From: Acidobacteriota bacterium
Lineage (GTDB): Bacteria > Acidobacteriota > Terriglobia > UBA7540
Assembly (NCBI GenBank): GCA_021789565.1
Contig: JAJYJL010000416.1
Coordinates: 1-7,082 of the forward strand
DNA length: 7,082 nucleotides
Direction of reading: 5' to 3'
Position numbers and translations under genes: made by a program. The notes below the pieces were generated by a model, which searched no databases, was not told the DNA's origin, and saw only the letters and a program-made list of their open reading frames with translations. Each line of letters begins with the position of its first letter. The first letter of the stretch is position 1. Shown here piece by piece: positions 1 through 6,226 of this stretch.

Positions 1-201
1 GTCCATTTCGTAAACCACTGTATTTTCTCACGGACTAAAGCGGGTGAAAAGGGGGTGTTCGAACACACGGTAACACGCCGGGTGAATGATTACCGGAGAT
101 TGGCTGGACGGGACGTCGTTCCTGCAATTCGTGCAAAAAGTACTGACGTGTCTTGCCAAACGAATAAACTTCTGACTGGCTTTTCACTTCCTAAAATGCA
201 A
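1..201. other. Left intergenic stretch, no supported gene
   Basis: One + frame is open from the left edge to 381, but its translation resembles no protein I know and it runs through the terminator at 202-240, so I do not call it. A 12-bp perfect palindrome, GTGTTCGAACAC, lies at 55-66. An inverted repeat, CGGTAA (68-73) with TTACCG (90-95), follows. These could belong to a regulatory site or to an RNA ending at the 202-240 terminator, but each is also compatible with chance. Confidence 0.4.
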
Positions 202-240
202 ATGGGGGAGCCGGGTGGCGCCCCCATGGTTTCTTTTTCT
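202..240 (+). terminator. Rho-independent terminator, + strand
   Basis: Bases 202-208 (ATGGGGG) pair perfectly with 221-227 (CCCCCAT). After one A/G mismatch, GCC (210-212) pairs with GGC (217-219) around a GGGT tetraloop. The stem is followed at 230-240 by a U-rich tract, TTTCTTTTTCT. This is a textbook intrinsic terminator for a transcript running rightward. No + strand gene is visible before it, so it would end either a gene lying left of the window or a small RNA encoded in 1-200. On the minus strand the same hairpin is followed only by TTGCATTTT, a weaker tract, so it could act in both directions but fits + best. Confidence 0.7.
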
Positions 241-250
241 ATGGCCGTCG

Positions 251-429
251 CCCAGCGGTTGATTGCTGGGATCGGTCCGCACCGCAAGAGCGGTGTGATC
301 AGGAAACCGATACTTCCGGTGGACTCTGCTTGTCCATATACAAGTAAGTACCACCGTCTGGTTAAAGATTCAAGCTCATAATTCGCTCTTAGAATACTTT
401 CAGGATCGCCGGTCATCCCTATGAGAGCG
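251..429. other. Block of consecutive stem-loops, possible structured RNA
   Basis: Four adjacent elements can be drawn here without overlap. (1) CCCAGC 251-256 pairs with GCTGGG 265-270. (2) ATCGGT 271-276 pairs with ACCGAT 306-311 and encloses a perfect hairpin, CACCGC 280-285 with GCGGTG 290-295 around AAGA. (3) CGGTGG 317-322 pairs with CCACCG 351-356 and encloses CTTGT 329-333 with ACAAG 340-344. (4) CGCTCT 384-389 pairs with AGAGCG 424-429 and encloses GGAT 403-406 with ATCC 415-418. All stems are perfect Watson-Crick. I do not recognise a known RNA family, and the transcribed strand is unknown. Single 6-bp stems arise by chance in a window this size; the side-by-side nesting is what makes the block notable. 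No open frame here has a recognisable protein. Confidence 0.3.
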
Positions 430-528
430 GTGTGAGGGACAGCCCAGGGGGCGTGTAGGCTGGTGTGCGGGCGCCAACTGAACGAAACAAGGGTACTGGG
501 GAAGCGAAATATTGGCCGAGGTGCAACT

Positions 529-556
529 TTGCATCCCCTTCCTTCTCGTGTATTCT
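529..556 (+). promoter_or_regulatory. Candidate sigma70-type promoter for the ATPase gene
   Basis: A possible -35 box TTGCAT (529-534) and -10 box TATTCT (551-556) are separated by 16 bases. They match the consensus at 3 and 4 of 6 positions. The -35 overlaps an inverted repeat, TGCAA-CT-TTGCA (522-533), which could be an operator. Transcription from here would give a leader of roughly 165 bases before the ATPase start at 730. The match is modest and other promoters are possible. Confidence 0.3.
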
Positions 557-562
557 CAACAT

Positions 563-708
563 GGGGCAGGCGAAAGACCCCGGTTCGGCCATGGCTGAAG
601 CCCGAGTCCCTTGCGGGTGGGAACGAATCCAGAGGCTGGCGCCTGCGAAGCCACACCAGACACCCTGGCGGACCGGCCCGATAACCCTGCCATTTCCGGC
701 AGCGGGTT
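563..708 (+). promoter_or_regulatory. Structured 5' leader of the ATPase gene, possible regulatory RNA
   Basis: Four helices can be drawn in order. H1: GGGG 563-566 with CCCC 578-581. H2: 584-589 with 594-599 around a CATG loop (one G-U pair). H3, a nested arm: GTCC 606-609 with GGAC 670-673, then GGGTG 615-619 with CACCC 661-665, then GGCT 634-637 with AGCC 649-652. H4: AACCC-TGCC 683-691 with GGCA 698-701 and GGGTT 704-708, nine pairs with a two-base bulge and a six-base loop. H4 ends 21 bases before the ATPase ATG. No U-run follows, so control, if any, would be at translation. Metal-transport ATPases are often governed by ion-sensing riboswitches, but I could not match this leader to a known class such as yybP-ykoY or M-box. 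Folding is by eye; function is inferred. Confidence 0.35.
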
Positions 709-729
709 CATCGCGGCCAACCATGATCC

Positions 730-3465
730 ATGACCAACTGGCACCAGATCGAACCGCAGGCGGCAGTAAAAGAACTTGGAGGCAACTCTGCCACCGGGCT
801 GAGCGAGGCTGAAGCAGCCCGCAGGCTTTCCGAGTTTGGCCGCAACGAACTGAAAGAAAGCGGGATCAAGAGTCCCTGGTTGATTTTTCTCGATCAGATG
901 AAAGAACTGATGGTGGTCATCCTGATCATCGCTGCCATTATCTCGGCGCTTCTGGGTGATTACAGTGATGCCATTGCCATCGGGGCTATCGTTATCCTCA
1001 ACGCCGTCCTGGGTTTTAGTCAGGAGTATCGAGCGGAAAAAGCAATGGCCGCCCTGAAGAAACTGGCCGTCCCATCCGTGAAGGTGCGCCGCGGGGGAGA
1101 AGTCAGCGAAATTTCGGCGGTGGGCCTGGTCCCCGGCGATATTGTCCTGCTGGAGGCCGGAAACTTTGTAGCTGCTGATTGTCGCGTGCTCCAGAGCGCT
1201 GACCTCCAGACCCAGGAAGCCGCCCTGACGGGCGAGTCTCTGCCCGTTCGGAAAACGCAAGAAGCCCTGGGACAGCCGGACCTGGCGCTGGCTGACCGCC
1301 GCAACATGGTTTACATGGGCACGCACATCACCGCAGGGCGCGGAGAAGCCGTTGTTGCCCAAACCGGCATGCGCACCGAACTGGGACGGATCGCCGGTAT
1401 GATTCAAACCGTCGAGCGGGAAGCGACGCCGCTGCAAAAGCGCCTGGCGCAACTCGGAAAAGTACTGGCGACGGCAGCCCTTTTGATCGTAATTCTCATC
1501 TTCATCCTCGGCTGGTTCCGCGGTGATGACCTGAAGGTCCTTTTCCTGACCGCCGTCAGCATCGCAGTCGCCGCCGTGCCGGAAGGCCTGCCGGCAGTGA
1601 TGACCATCGCGCTAACGCTGGGCGCACAGCGCATGTTGAAGCGGAGGATCCTGATCCGCAAACTGTCCGCAGTCGAAACGCTGGGTTCCGTCACCGTGAT
1701 CTGCTCGGATAAAACCGGGACGCTGACCGAAAACCAGATGGCCGCCACAATCTTCCAGCTTGCCGACCACAAGGTGGAGCTGAATAACCACACTCCGGAT
1801 GACTACCGCGAGGAATTTCCCGAACTCAGCCAGGCCGGCTTCAACCTGATGCTGGCGGGAGCGGCGCTTTGCAATGACGCTGTGATGCGGTCGAATGCAG
1901 GTACGACAACCCAATCGGCTCCCATGGGTGATCCTACTGAGACCGCCCTGGTGGTGGCCGCAGCGCGGTCGGGCCTTCTGAAGCCTGACCTGGACCGGCT
2001 CCTGCCGCGTGTTGCAGAGGTTCCTTTCACGTCTGAACGAAAGCGCATGACGACGGTCCATCGTTATCCTTCCGGGCAAGGGGGCCTCCCACCAGGAATT
2101 CGAATGGCCTGCCAGCAGAATTCTTCCTCGTTCATCGCATTCACCAAAGGAGCGGTGGATATCCTTTTGGGCCTTTCGGATTCGGTCTGGGTCAACGGCC
2201 AACGCGAACCGTTAAACGATGCCTGGCGCGACCGGCTGACTGAAGAAAATGACAAGCTGGCGGCCAACGGAATGCGGGTGCTCGGGGTGGCTTTCCGATG
2301 CCTGGGGCCTACCCCTCCCGAAGCCGATGAACTGGAGCGCCAGCTTACATTCGTCGGCATAATTGGAATGATTGATCCGCCCCGGCCGGAAGCAGCTTCC
2401 GCGGTCGCCACCTGCAAGAGGGCAGGCATCCGGCCGATGATGATCACGGGCGACCATCCCCTGACCGCTCGCTACATCGCCGCCCAGCTTGGGATCTCCG
2501 ATAACGGAACCGTGGTAACAGGACAGCAGATCGAGCGGATTTCCCCGGGAGAACTGGAGCAACTGGCGGAGTCGGTGTCCGTTTACGCCAGAGTCTCTCC
2601 GGAGCACAAACTGCGGATCGTGGAAGGCCTTCACCGGCGCGGCCACATTGTGGCGATGACCGGCGACGGGGTCAACGACGCTCCTGCGCTGAAAAAAGCC
2701 GACGTCGGCGTGGCCATGGGAATTACCGGGACTGACGTTTCCAAGGAAGCTGCTGACATGGTGTTGCTGGATGACAACTTCGCCAGCATTGTCGCTGCCG
2801 TTGAAGAAGGCCGGGTGATCTATGACAACATCCGCAAATTCATCCGTTATATCCTGGCGACGAACTCCGGCGAAATCTGGCTGATGCTGGTGACGCCCTT
2901 ATTCGGAATGCCCTTGCCGCTGCTTCCAGTCCAGATCCTGTGGATGAATCTTGTGACCGACGGCTTGCCCGCGCTGGCCCTGGCGGTGGAGCCGCCGGAA
3001 TCTGACGCCATGCGCCGCCCGCCGCGCCCGCCGGGAGAGAGCATGTTCGCCCGCGGCTTGGGCAGGCAGATTATCTGGGTGGGAATGCTGATGGGGCTTC
3101 TCTCGCTCGCTATCGGCTACGTGTACTGGAATGCCCATGATTCGGCGTGGCAGACCATGGTGTTTACAACACTCACGCTGTCGCAGATGGCAAACGTCAT
3201 GGCCATCCGCTCGGAGCGCCGATCGCTGTTTGAAATCGGATTGAAATCCAATCTGCCCCTGCTCGGTGCGGCAGGCTTGACGGTTATCTTTCAGTTTGCC
3301 CTGATCTATGTGCCGTTCCTGCAGCCTGTTTTCAAGACCGTGGCATTGCCGGTTCCGGACCTGCTCCTGGCCTTCGTAGTCAGTTCGGTTATCTTCTGGG
3401 CTGTTGAACTGGAGAAGTGGTTCCTGCGCCGGCGAGCGGGCAACTCCCTGGTTTCGCTGGGATAA
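730..3465 (+). CDS. P-type cation ATPase, type IIA (SERCA/PacL-like), probable Ca2+ exporter
   Basis: Complete 911-residue inner-membrane pump that uses ATP to move a cation, most likely Ca2+, out of the cytoplasm. An N-terminal cation-ATPase domain (about 5-70) leads into M1-M2. The actuator domain carries TGES (167-170). M4 holds PEGLP (284-288). The phosphorylation motif DKTGTLT places the catalytic Asp at 327. The nucleotide-binding domain has KGA (473-475). The hinge has TGD (573-575) and TGDGVNDAP (644-652). Six C-terminal helices follow. Residues aligning with the SERCA Ca2+ ligands are all present: Glu285, Asn712, Glu715, Asn740, Thr743, Asp744 and Glu829, so both Ca2+ sites look intact. 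Length is normal for the family. The ATG at 730 fits the usual family start (a Trp-His near residue 4); another ATG at 723 is out of frame. No Shine-Dalgarno is visible. It is alone on its strand and convergent with the PII gene. Transport of Mn2+ or Na+ cannot be excluded. Confidence 0.95.
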   Translation: MTNWHQIEPQAAVKELGGNSATGLSEAEAARRLSEFGRNELKESGIKSPWLIFLDQMKELMVVILIIAAIISALLGDYSDAIAIGAIVILNAVLGFSQEYRAEKAMAALKKLAVPSVKVRRGGEVSEISAVGLVPGDIVLLEAGNFVAADCRVLQSADLQTQEAALTGESLPVRKTQEALGQPDLALADRRNMVYMGTHITAGRGEAVVAQTGMRTELGRIAGMIQTVEREATPLQKRLAQLGKVLATAALLIVILIFILGWFRGDDLKVLFLTAVSIAVAAVPEGLPAVMTIALTLGAQRMLKRRILIRKLSAVETLGSVTVICSDKTGTLTENQMAATIFQLADHKVELNNHTPDDYREEFPELSQAGFNLMLAGAALCNDAVMRSNAGTTTQSAPMGDPTETALVVAAARSGLLKPDLDRLLPRVAEVPFTSERKRMTTVHRYPSGQGGLPPGIRMACQQNSSSFIAFTKGAVDILLGLSDSVWVNGQREPLNDAWRDRLTEENDKLAANGMRVLGVAFRCLGPTPPEADELERQLTFVGIIGMIDPPRPEAASAVATCKRAGIRPMMITGDHPLTARYIAAQLGISDNGTVVTGQQIERISPGELEQLAESVSVYARVSPEHKLRIVEGLHRRGHIVAMTGDGVNDAPALKKADVGVAMGITGTDVSKEAADMVLLDDNFASIVAAVEEGRVIYDNIRKFIRYILATNSGEIWLMLVTPLFGMPLPLLPVQILWMNLVTDGLPALALAVEPPESDAMRRPPRPPGESMFARGLGRQIIWVGMLMGLLSLAIGYVYWNAHDSAWQTMVFTTLTLSQMANVMAIRSERRSLFEIGLKSNLPLLGAAGLTVIFQFALIYVPFLQPVFKTVALPVPDLLLAFVVSSVIFWAVELEKWFLRRRAGNSLVSLG

Positions 3466-3503
3466 TCTGCGCAAGCCCTCCTGCTTTGATGGCCGGAATT
3501 GCA

Positions 3504-3524
3504 CCGGGCCACCGCAGAGGCCGG
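3504..3524. other. Small stem-loop between convergent gene ends
   Basis: CCGGGCC (3504-3510) pairs with GGCCGG (3519-3524), giving six pairs with one bulged G and an eight-base loop. It lies in the 85-base gap between the ATPase stop (3463-3465) and the PII stop (3551-3553). Neither strand has a T-run after it, so it is at best a weak or Rho-assisted transcription end for one or both genes. Nothing else stands out in this gap. Confidence 0.25.
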
Positions 3525-3550
3525 ATAAACAGGGTAAAACGCGTAGGAAT

Positions 3551-3889
3551 TCAAAGGGCTTCGTCGCCTCGCTGGCCGTCGCGGATGCGAATCGCTTCAC
3601 CAATGTCTGAGAGAAAGATCTTACCGTCGCCAATCTTTCCGCTCCGGGCGGCGTTGACGATGGCGTCCATCGCCTGCTCGACAAGTGTTTCCGGCAACAC
3701 GACTTCCACCTTGAGTTTGGGGAGCAGGTCCACGGTGTATTCATGGCCTCGATAGATTTCCGAGTGTCCCTTTTGCCGTCCGTGGCCACGAACTTCACTC
3801 ACGGTCATCCCTTGAATGCCAATCTCTTGCAGCGCTTCCTTAACCGCATCCAGCTTGGATGGTTGAATTACGGCTTCCATTTTTTTCAT
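3551..3889 (-). CDS. glnB: Nitrogen regulatory protein PII (GlnB/GlnK family)
   Basis: Cytoplasmic trimeric signal protein that reads ATP/ADP and 2-oxoglutarate and controls targets such as the Amt channel, glutamine synthetase adenylylation and NtrB. From the ATG at 3889 it is exactly 112 residues, the standard length, and it aligns without gaps to E. coli GlnB. The T-loop (about 37-55) has RQKGH (38-42), Tyr46 and the uridylylation site Tyr51. Lys58, the nucleotide-binding GKIGDGK (84-90) and Arg101/Arg103 are all conserved. His36 and His49 replace the Phe and Ala of E. coli GlnB. AAAGGG (3899-3904) sits 9 bases before this ATG and only 3 before an alternative ATG at 3895. A longer frame upstream starts with TTG and adds residues with no PII similarity. 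It follows the antiporter gene by 100 bases on the same strand, with amt further upstream, which supports a GlnK-like role. GlnB and GlnK cannot be told apart from sequence alone. Confidence 0.95.
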   Translation of the reverse strand: MKKMEAVIQPSKLDAVKEALQEIGIQGMTVSEVRGHGRQKGHSEIYRGHEYTVDLLPKLKVEVVLPETLVEQAMDAIVNAARSGKIGDGKIFLSDIGEAIRIRDGQRGDEAL

Positions 3890-3989
3890 AATCATCAGCC
3901 CTTTCTTCTGACTTTCTCGCAAGATAAGATTCGGTCCAACCTGCCCCTTGGAATCATCCTCACGAACCTCTATTTTCAAACCCGCTCTA

Positions 3990-5276
3990 TCACTCGGGGG
4001 AGACGCTCTCCAATCCTGTCGGCCCCGGCGCCACTTCGAGAGCCGCCGGTTCGCGTTCGAAACAGATGCTGAGCAACGGCGGAGTCACCAGCGTCGTGGC
4101 CAGAACCAGGACGATAACCAGGGAATAGATCTCGGGCGAAACGATGCCGGCCGCCCACCCGATGTTAGCCGTAATCAACCCAACCTCGCCCCTGGGGATC
4201 ATTCCCACGCCGACAACCAGTCCGTCCCGGCCCGAAAACCCGTTGAGCCACGCTCCCAGACCGCAACCGAGCACCTTTCCGAGGATGGCAATCAGCAGAA
4301 TCAGAAAGAAGAAACCAAAGTGACCGCCCAACTCCCTGGCGTTGATTTCAAGACCGATGGAGGCAAAGAACAAAGGTCCGAAGAAGGAGTTGGTCATGGA
4401 CCGCAACTCCGATATCACCTCTGCGTGATCCGTTGGTGTGGCGGCGATAAAAAGTCCGGCCAGATAGGAGCCGGTAATGGCCGCCATGCCGCCGCCATAT
4501 TGCGCCAGAAAGGCGAACAGGAAGCCAATGGCCAGCGCCGCCGCCAGCGATGTATGTTCAACCTTGAAGCGCCGCGCAGCCTTGAAGGACCACCGAATCA
4601 ACTTCGGGCCCAGCAGGAACGCAAAAACGAAAAATACCACCATGCGGACGACGGTCCAGCCAAAGCTCCCCAAGGCGGAACCTCCCGTGGTGGAGCTACC
4701 GACATGCATCTCCGTGGCAATCACCAGTGAAAGAACCAGCAAGCCCAGAACGTCGTCAATAACAGCAGCGGCGAGAATGGTGGAGCCGGCCTTTGACCGC
4801 AGCTGTTTCAGATTCATCAGCGTCTGGGCAGTGATGGAAACGCTTGTGGCCGTCAGAATCGTGCCGATGAAGATGGATTCGCGCCACGCGAAACCCAGTT
4901 GATGAGCAATTACTGCGCTTCCTGCAAAAGGCAGCACAACTCCTCCGCTGGCCGCCCAGAAGGCCGGCCCGAAGGCTTTCTTCATGGCGCTGATGTCCGT
5001 CTCAAGCCCGGCCAGGAACATCAGGACAACAACTCCCACCTCCGCCAGAACATTAATAAAGGCAGACAGTGAAACGTGAGCGGCTCCGCCCGAAGGACCC
5101 GACACAGAAAACCAGGAGAACTTCCAGACGTTGATAAGAGTCGGGCCCAGCACCACACCTGCCAGCAGTTCGCCCAGCACGGCGGGCAGTCCCATGCGCG
5201 CAGCCAGCCCTCCCGCGGCCTTGGCCAGCAGGATGAGCATGGCAAGAAAGAAAAGGACCTGAAGTGAAATGTTCAT
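3990..5276 (-). CDS. CPA2-family Na+/H+ (or K+/H+) antiporter
   Basis: Inner-membrane cation/proton exchanger of 428 residues with about 12-13 hydrophobic helices filling nearly the whole chain. Family marks include GELLAG-VVLGP (35-45), LMFLAGLETD (85-94), TATSVSITAQ (142-151), the ion-binding Asp pair in VIDDVLGL (Asp174-Asp175), Lys334 in ILGKVLG and MIPRGEVGLI (359-368). The twin Asp with a downstream Lys is the pattern of electrogenic NapA-type exchangers. It ends soon after the last helix, with a short acidic tail and no RCK/TrkA-N domain, so it is not a full KefB/KefC channel. I chose the ATG at 5276; the in-frame TTG at 5282 adds two residues. Only a weak GGA at 5287-5289 precedes it. 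It lies between the small membrane protein gene (85 bases upstream) and the PII gene (100 bases downstream), an unusual place for an antiporter. Na+ versus K+ specificity is not settled by sequence. Confidence 0.9.
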   Translation of the reverse strand: MNISLQVLFFLAMLILLAKAAGGLAARMGLPAVLGELLAGVVLGPTLINVWKFSWFSVSGPSGGAAHVSLSAFINVLAEVGVVVLMFLAGLETDISAMKKAFGPAFWAASGGVVLPFAGSAVIAHQLGFAWRESIFIGTILTATSVSITAQTLMNLKQLRSKAGSTILAAAVIDDVLGLLVLSLVIATEMHVGSSTTGGSALGSFGWTVVRMVVFFVFAFLLGPKLIRWSFKAARRFKVEHTSLAAALAIGFLFAFLAQYGGGMAAITGSYLAGLFIAATPTDHAEVISELRSMTNSFFGPLFFASIGLEINARELGGHFGFFFLILLIAILGKVLGCGLGAWLNGFSGRDGLVVGVGMIPRGEVGLITANIGWAAGIVSPEIYSLVIVLVLATTLVTPPLLSICFEREPAALEVAPGPTGLESVSPE

Positions 5277-5361
5277 GTGCAAAATGTCCGGCTGGCGGGC
5301 GGCGCTTGAATCTTGCCTATAAGCCGAGTCCGTTATCCGCCCGACGGCAGGTTCGTTAGTT

Positions 5362-5571
5362 TTACTTTTTCAGAACCCGCTTAACGCATCCCCACAAGAC
5401 GAGGATTGTGACGGCTCCCCCGCAGCCCAGCAGCACCGGGCCGGAGGGAGCGTGAAATACGCCAATGGCCATCACGGCCACAGCGGCCGCGCAAACAAAT
5501 GACGACCACCGTTCTTTAACCGCCTCAACAAATGCCGACCGCATATCCACAACGACTGATTCCGATTGCAT
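5362..5571 (-). CDS. Small two-helix membrane protein, unknown function
   Basis: Predicted 69-residue protein, not recognised. Residues 1-22 are polar and mixed-charge, possibly an amphipathic helix. Two hydrophobic segments follow at about 24-41 and 45-62, joined by a short turn rich in Pro and Gly. The chain ends in a basic tail, VKRVLKK. The start is decided by a strong ribosome site, GGAGGAG at 5578-5584, six bases before the ATG at 5571; the in-frame TTG at 5586 lies upstream of that site and is unlikely. The gene begins 18 bases after the TPR gene stops, so the two are probably translationally coupled and may act together. It could be an accessory subunit of the neighbouring transporters; the sequence does not show which. 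Confidence 0.75.
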   Translation of the reverse strand: MQSESVVVDMRSAFVEAVKERWSSFVCAAAVAVMAIGVFHAPSGPVLLGCGGAVTILVLWGCVKRVLKK

Positions 5572-5577
5572 CAAAAA

Positions 5578-5584
5578 CTCCTCC
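5578..5584 (-). promoter_or_regulatory. Ribosome binding site that decides the small membrane protein start
   Basis: GGAGGAG, read on the minus strand, is six bases before the ATG at 5571 and six bases after the TPR stop codon (5590-5592). It rules against the longer TTG start at 5586, which would place this site inside the coding sequence. Confidence 0.75.
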
Positions 5585-5589
5585 AAAGT

Positions 5590-6165
5590 CTAATGCAAGC
5601 TGGCAAAAAACATATAGAGAATCGGAAGAATCACGCTCGCGGCAACCAGCAAGAGGGTTTTACTTGAAAACGTCCGGTCCCATGTGGGCCGTGCCAGGCC
5701 TTTCTGTTCCCGCTGCTTCTGCTCGTGGATCAACTGCCCCACCAGCTTTCGCTCCTCGATCGAAGTTGCGCAGTCCAGCGCCTTCTGCATCTCCTCGTAA
5801 CCCTTCTTTGGCACGTGCAGCTTGAACTGGAGCTGGCCCAGCTTGAAATGGCCAAAAAAGTTGTCCGGCTCCAGGTTGGTTGCTTCTTCCAGGTGGTCCA
5901 ATGCGGGGTAGATCTTGCCCGTAACCGCGTAAGCAACGCCCAGCCCAATGTGTGCGTCCGCATAATCTGGCACCGCCTGGACAATCTGCTCAAAGCATGT
6001 GGCTGCTGCGGCCGCCTCCCCGTGGTTCATCAGTTCCAGTGCCTCAGAGAATTTCTTCGAGACTTCCACGGGAAGAGACGAGCCTTGCACCGCCAGAACT
6101 TCGGACGTTTCGGTCATGGCCTCGGCATAATGCCGGACTGCAGTTTCAACCGCTATCGTTGCCAT
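5590..6165 (-). CDS. TPR-repeat protein with C-terminal membrane anchor
   Basis: 191-residue protein, probably a protein-protein interaction adaptor tethered to the membrane. About three tetratricopeptide repeats can be seen at roughly 34-67, 68-101 and 102-135; the second has the typical spacing (ADAHIGLGVAYAVTGKIYPA followed by LDHLEEATNLEP). A charged Lys/Glu/Gln-rich stretch (138-156) precedes a single hydrophobic segment at about 169-189 that ends the protein. There is no signal peptide, so the repeats most likely face the cytoplasm as a tail-anchored protein. The ATG at 6165 is supported by AAGGAGA (6171-6177), five bases away. It starts 61 bases after amt stops and ends 18 bases before the small membrane protein. 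The partner is unknown; Amt, PII or the antiporter are candidates from context only. Confidence 0.85.
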   Translation of the reverse strand: MATIAVETAVRHYAEAMTETSEVLAVQGSSLPVEVSKKFSEALELMNHGEAAAAATCFEQIVQAVPDYADAHIGLGVAYAVTGKIYPALDHLEEATNLEPDNFFGHFKLGQLQFKLHVPKKGYEEMQKALDCATSIEERKLVGQLIHEQKQREQKGLARPTWDRTFSSKTLLLVAASVILPILYMFFASLH

Positions 6166-6170
6166 CGAAT

Positions 6171-6177
6171 TCTCCTT
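6171..6177 (-). promoter_or_regulatory. Strong ribosome binding site of the TPR gene
   Basis: AAGGAGA, read on the minus strand, lies five bases before the ATG at 6165 and fixes that start. It lies in the 61-base gap after amt. Confidence 0.75.
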
Positions 6178-6226
6178 TTAATCTCTTTCTTCCTGGATGA
6201 ACCCCCCGCGGGGGAGAAGCCGGCCC

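Noticed and set aside
202..220. GAGCCGGGTG resembling the start of group II intron domain V
   Set aside because: The matching 3' half (ACGCCCGGTTC-like) is absent and there is no maturase; the sequence is better explained as a terminator.
1..381. Open + frame from the left edge to 381
   Set aside because: The translation has no recognisable domain and irregular composition, and an intrinsic terminator (202-240) lies inside it.
495..584. Possible yybP-ykoY (Mn2+) riboswitch: ACTGGGG 495-501 could pair with CCCCGGT 578-584, and GCGAAAGACC loosely recalls the 3' loop
   Set aside because: The diagnostic GGGGAGUAG loop is missing and the pairing would swallow the candidate promoter.
90..656. Minus-strand open frame of 188 residues in the upstream region
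   Set aside because: It has no recognisable family or clear ribosome site, and it crosses the stem-loop block, terminator and ATPase leader; most likely a chance frame in GC-rich DNA.
3890..3979. 30-residue N-terminal extension of PII starting at a TTG, and a TTGAAA -35-like box at 3974-3979
   Set aside because: The extension has no PII similarity and lacks a ribosome site, whereas the ATG at 3889 gives the exact family length; no acceptable -10 box lies 16-18 bases from TTGAAA.
5297..5342. GGGCGG/CCGCCC inverted repeat between the small membrane protein and antiporter genes
   Set aside because: It has only six pairs, a 34-base loop and no T-run; too weak to call a terminator.
6203..6214. 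CCCCCGCGGGGG palindrome in the amt-TPR gap
   Set aside because: It can form only a very short stem, is not followed by a T-run, and a 12-bp palindrome is expected once or twice by chance in a window of this size.
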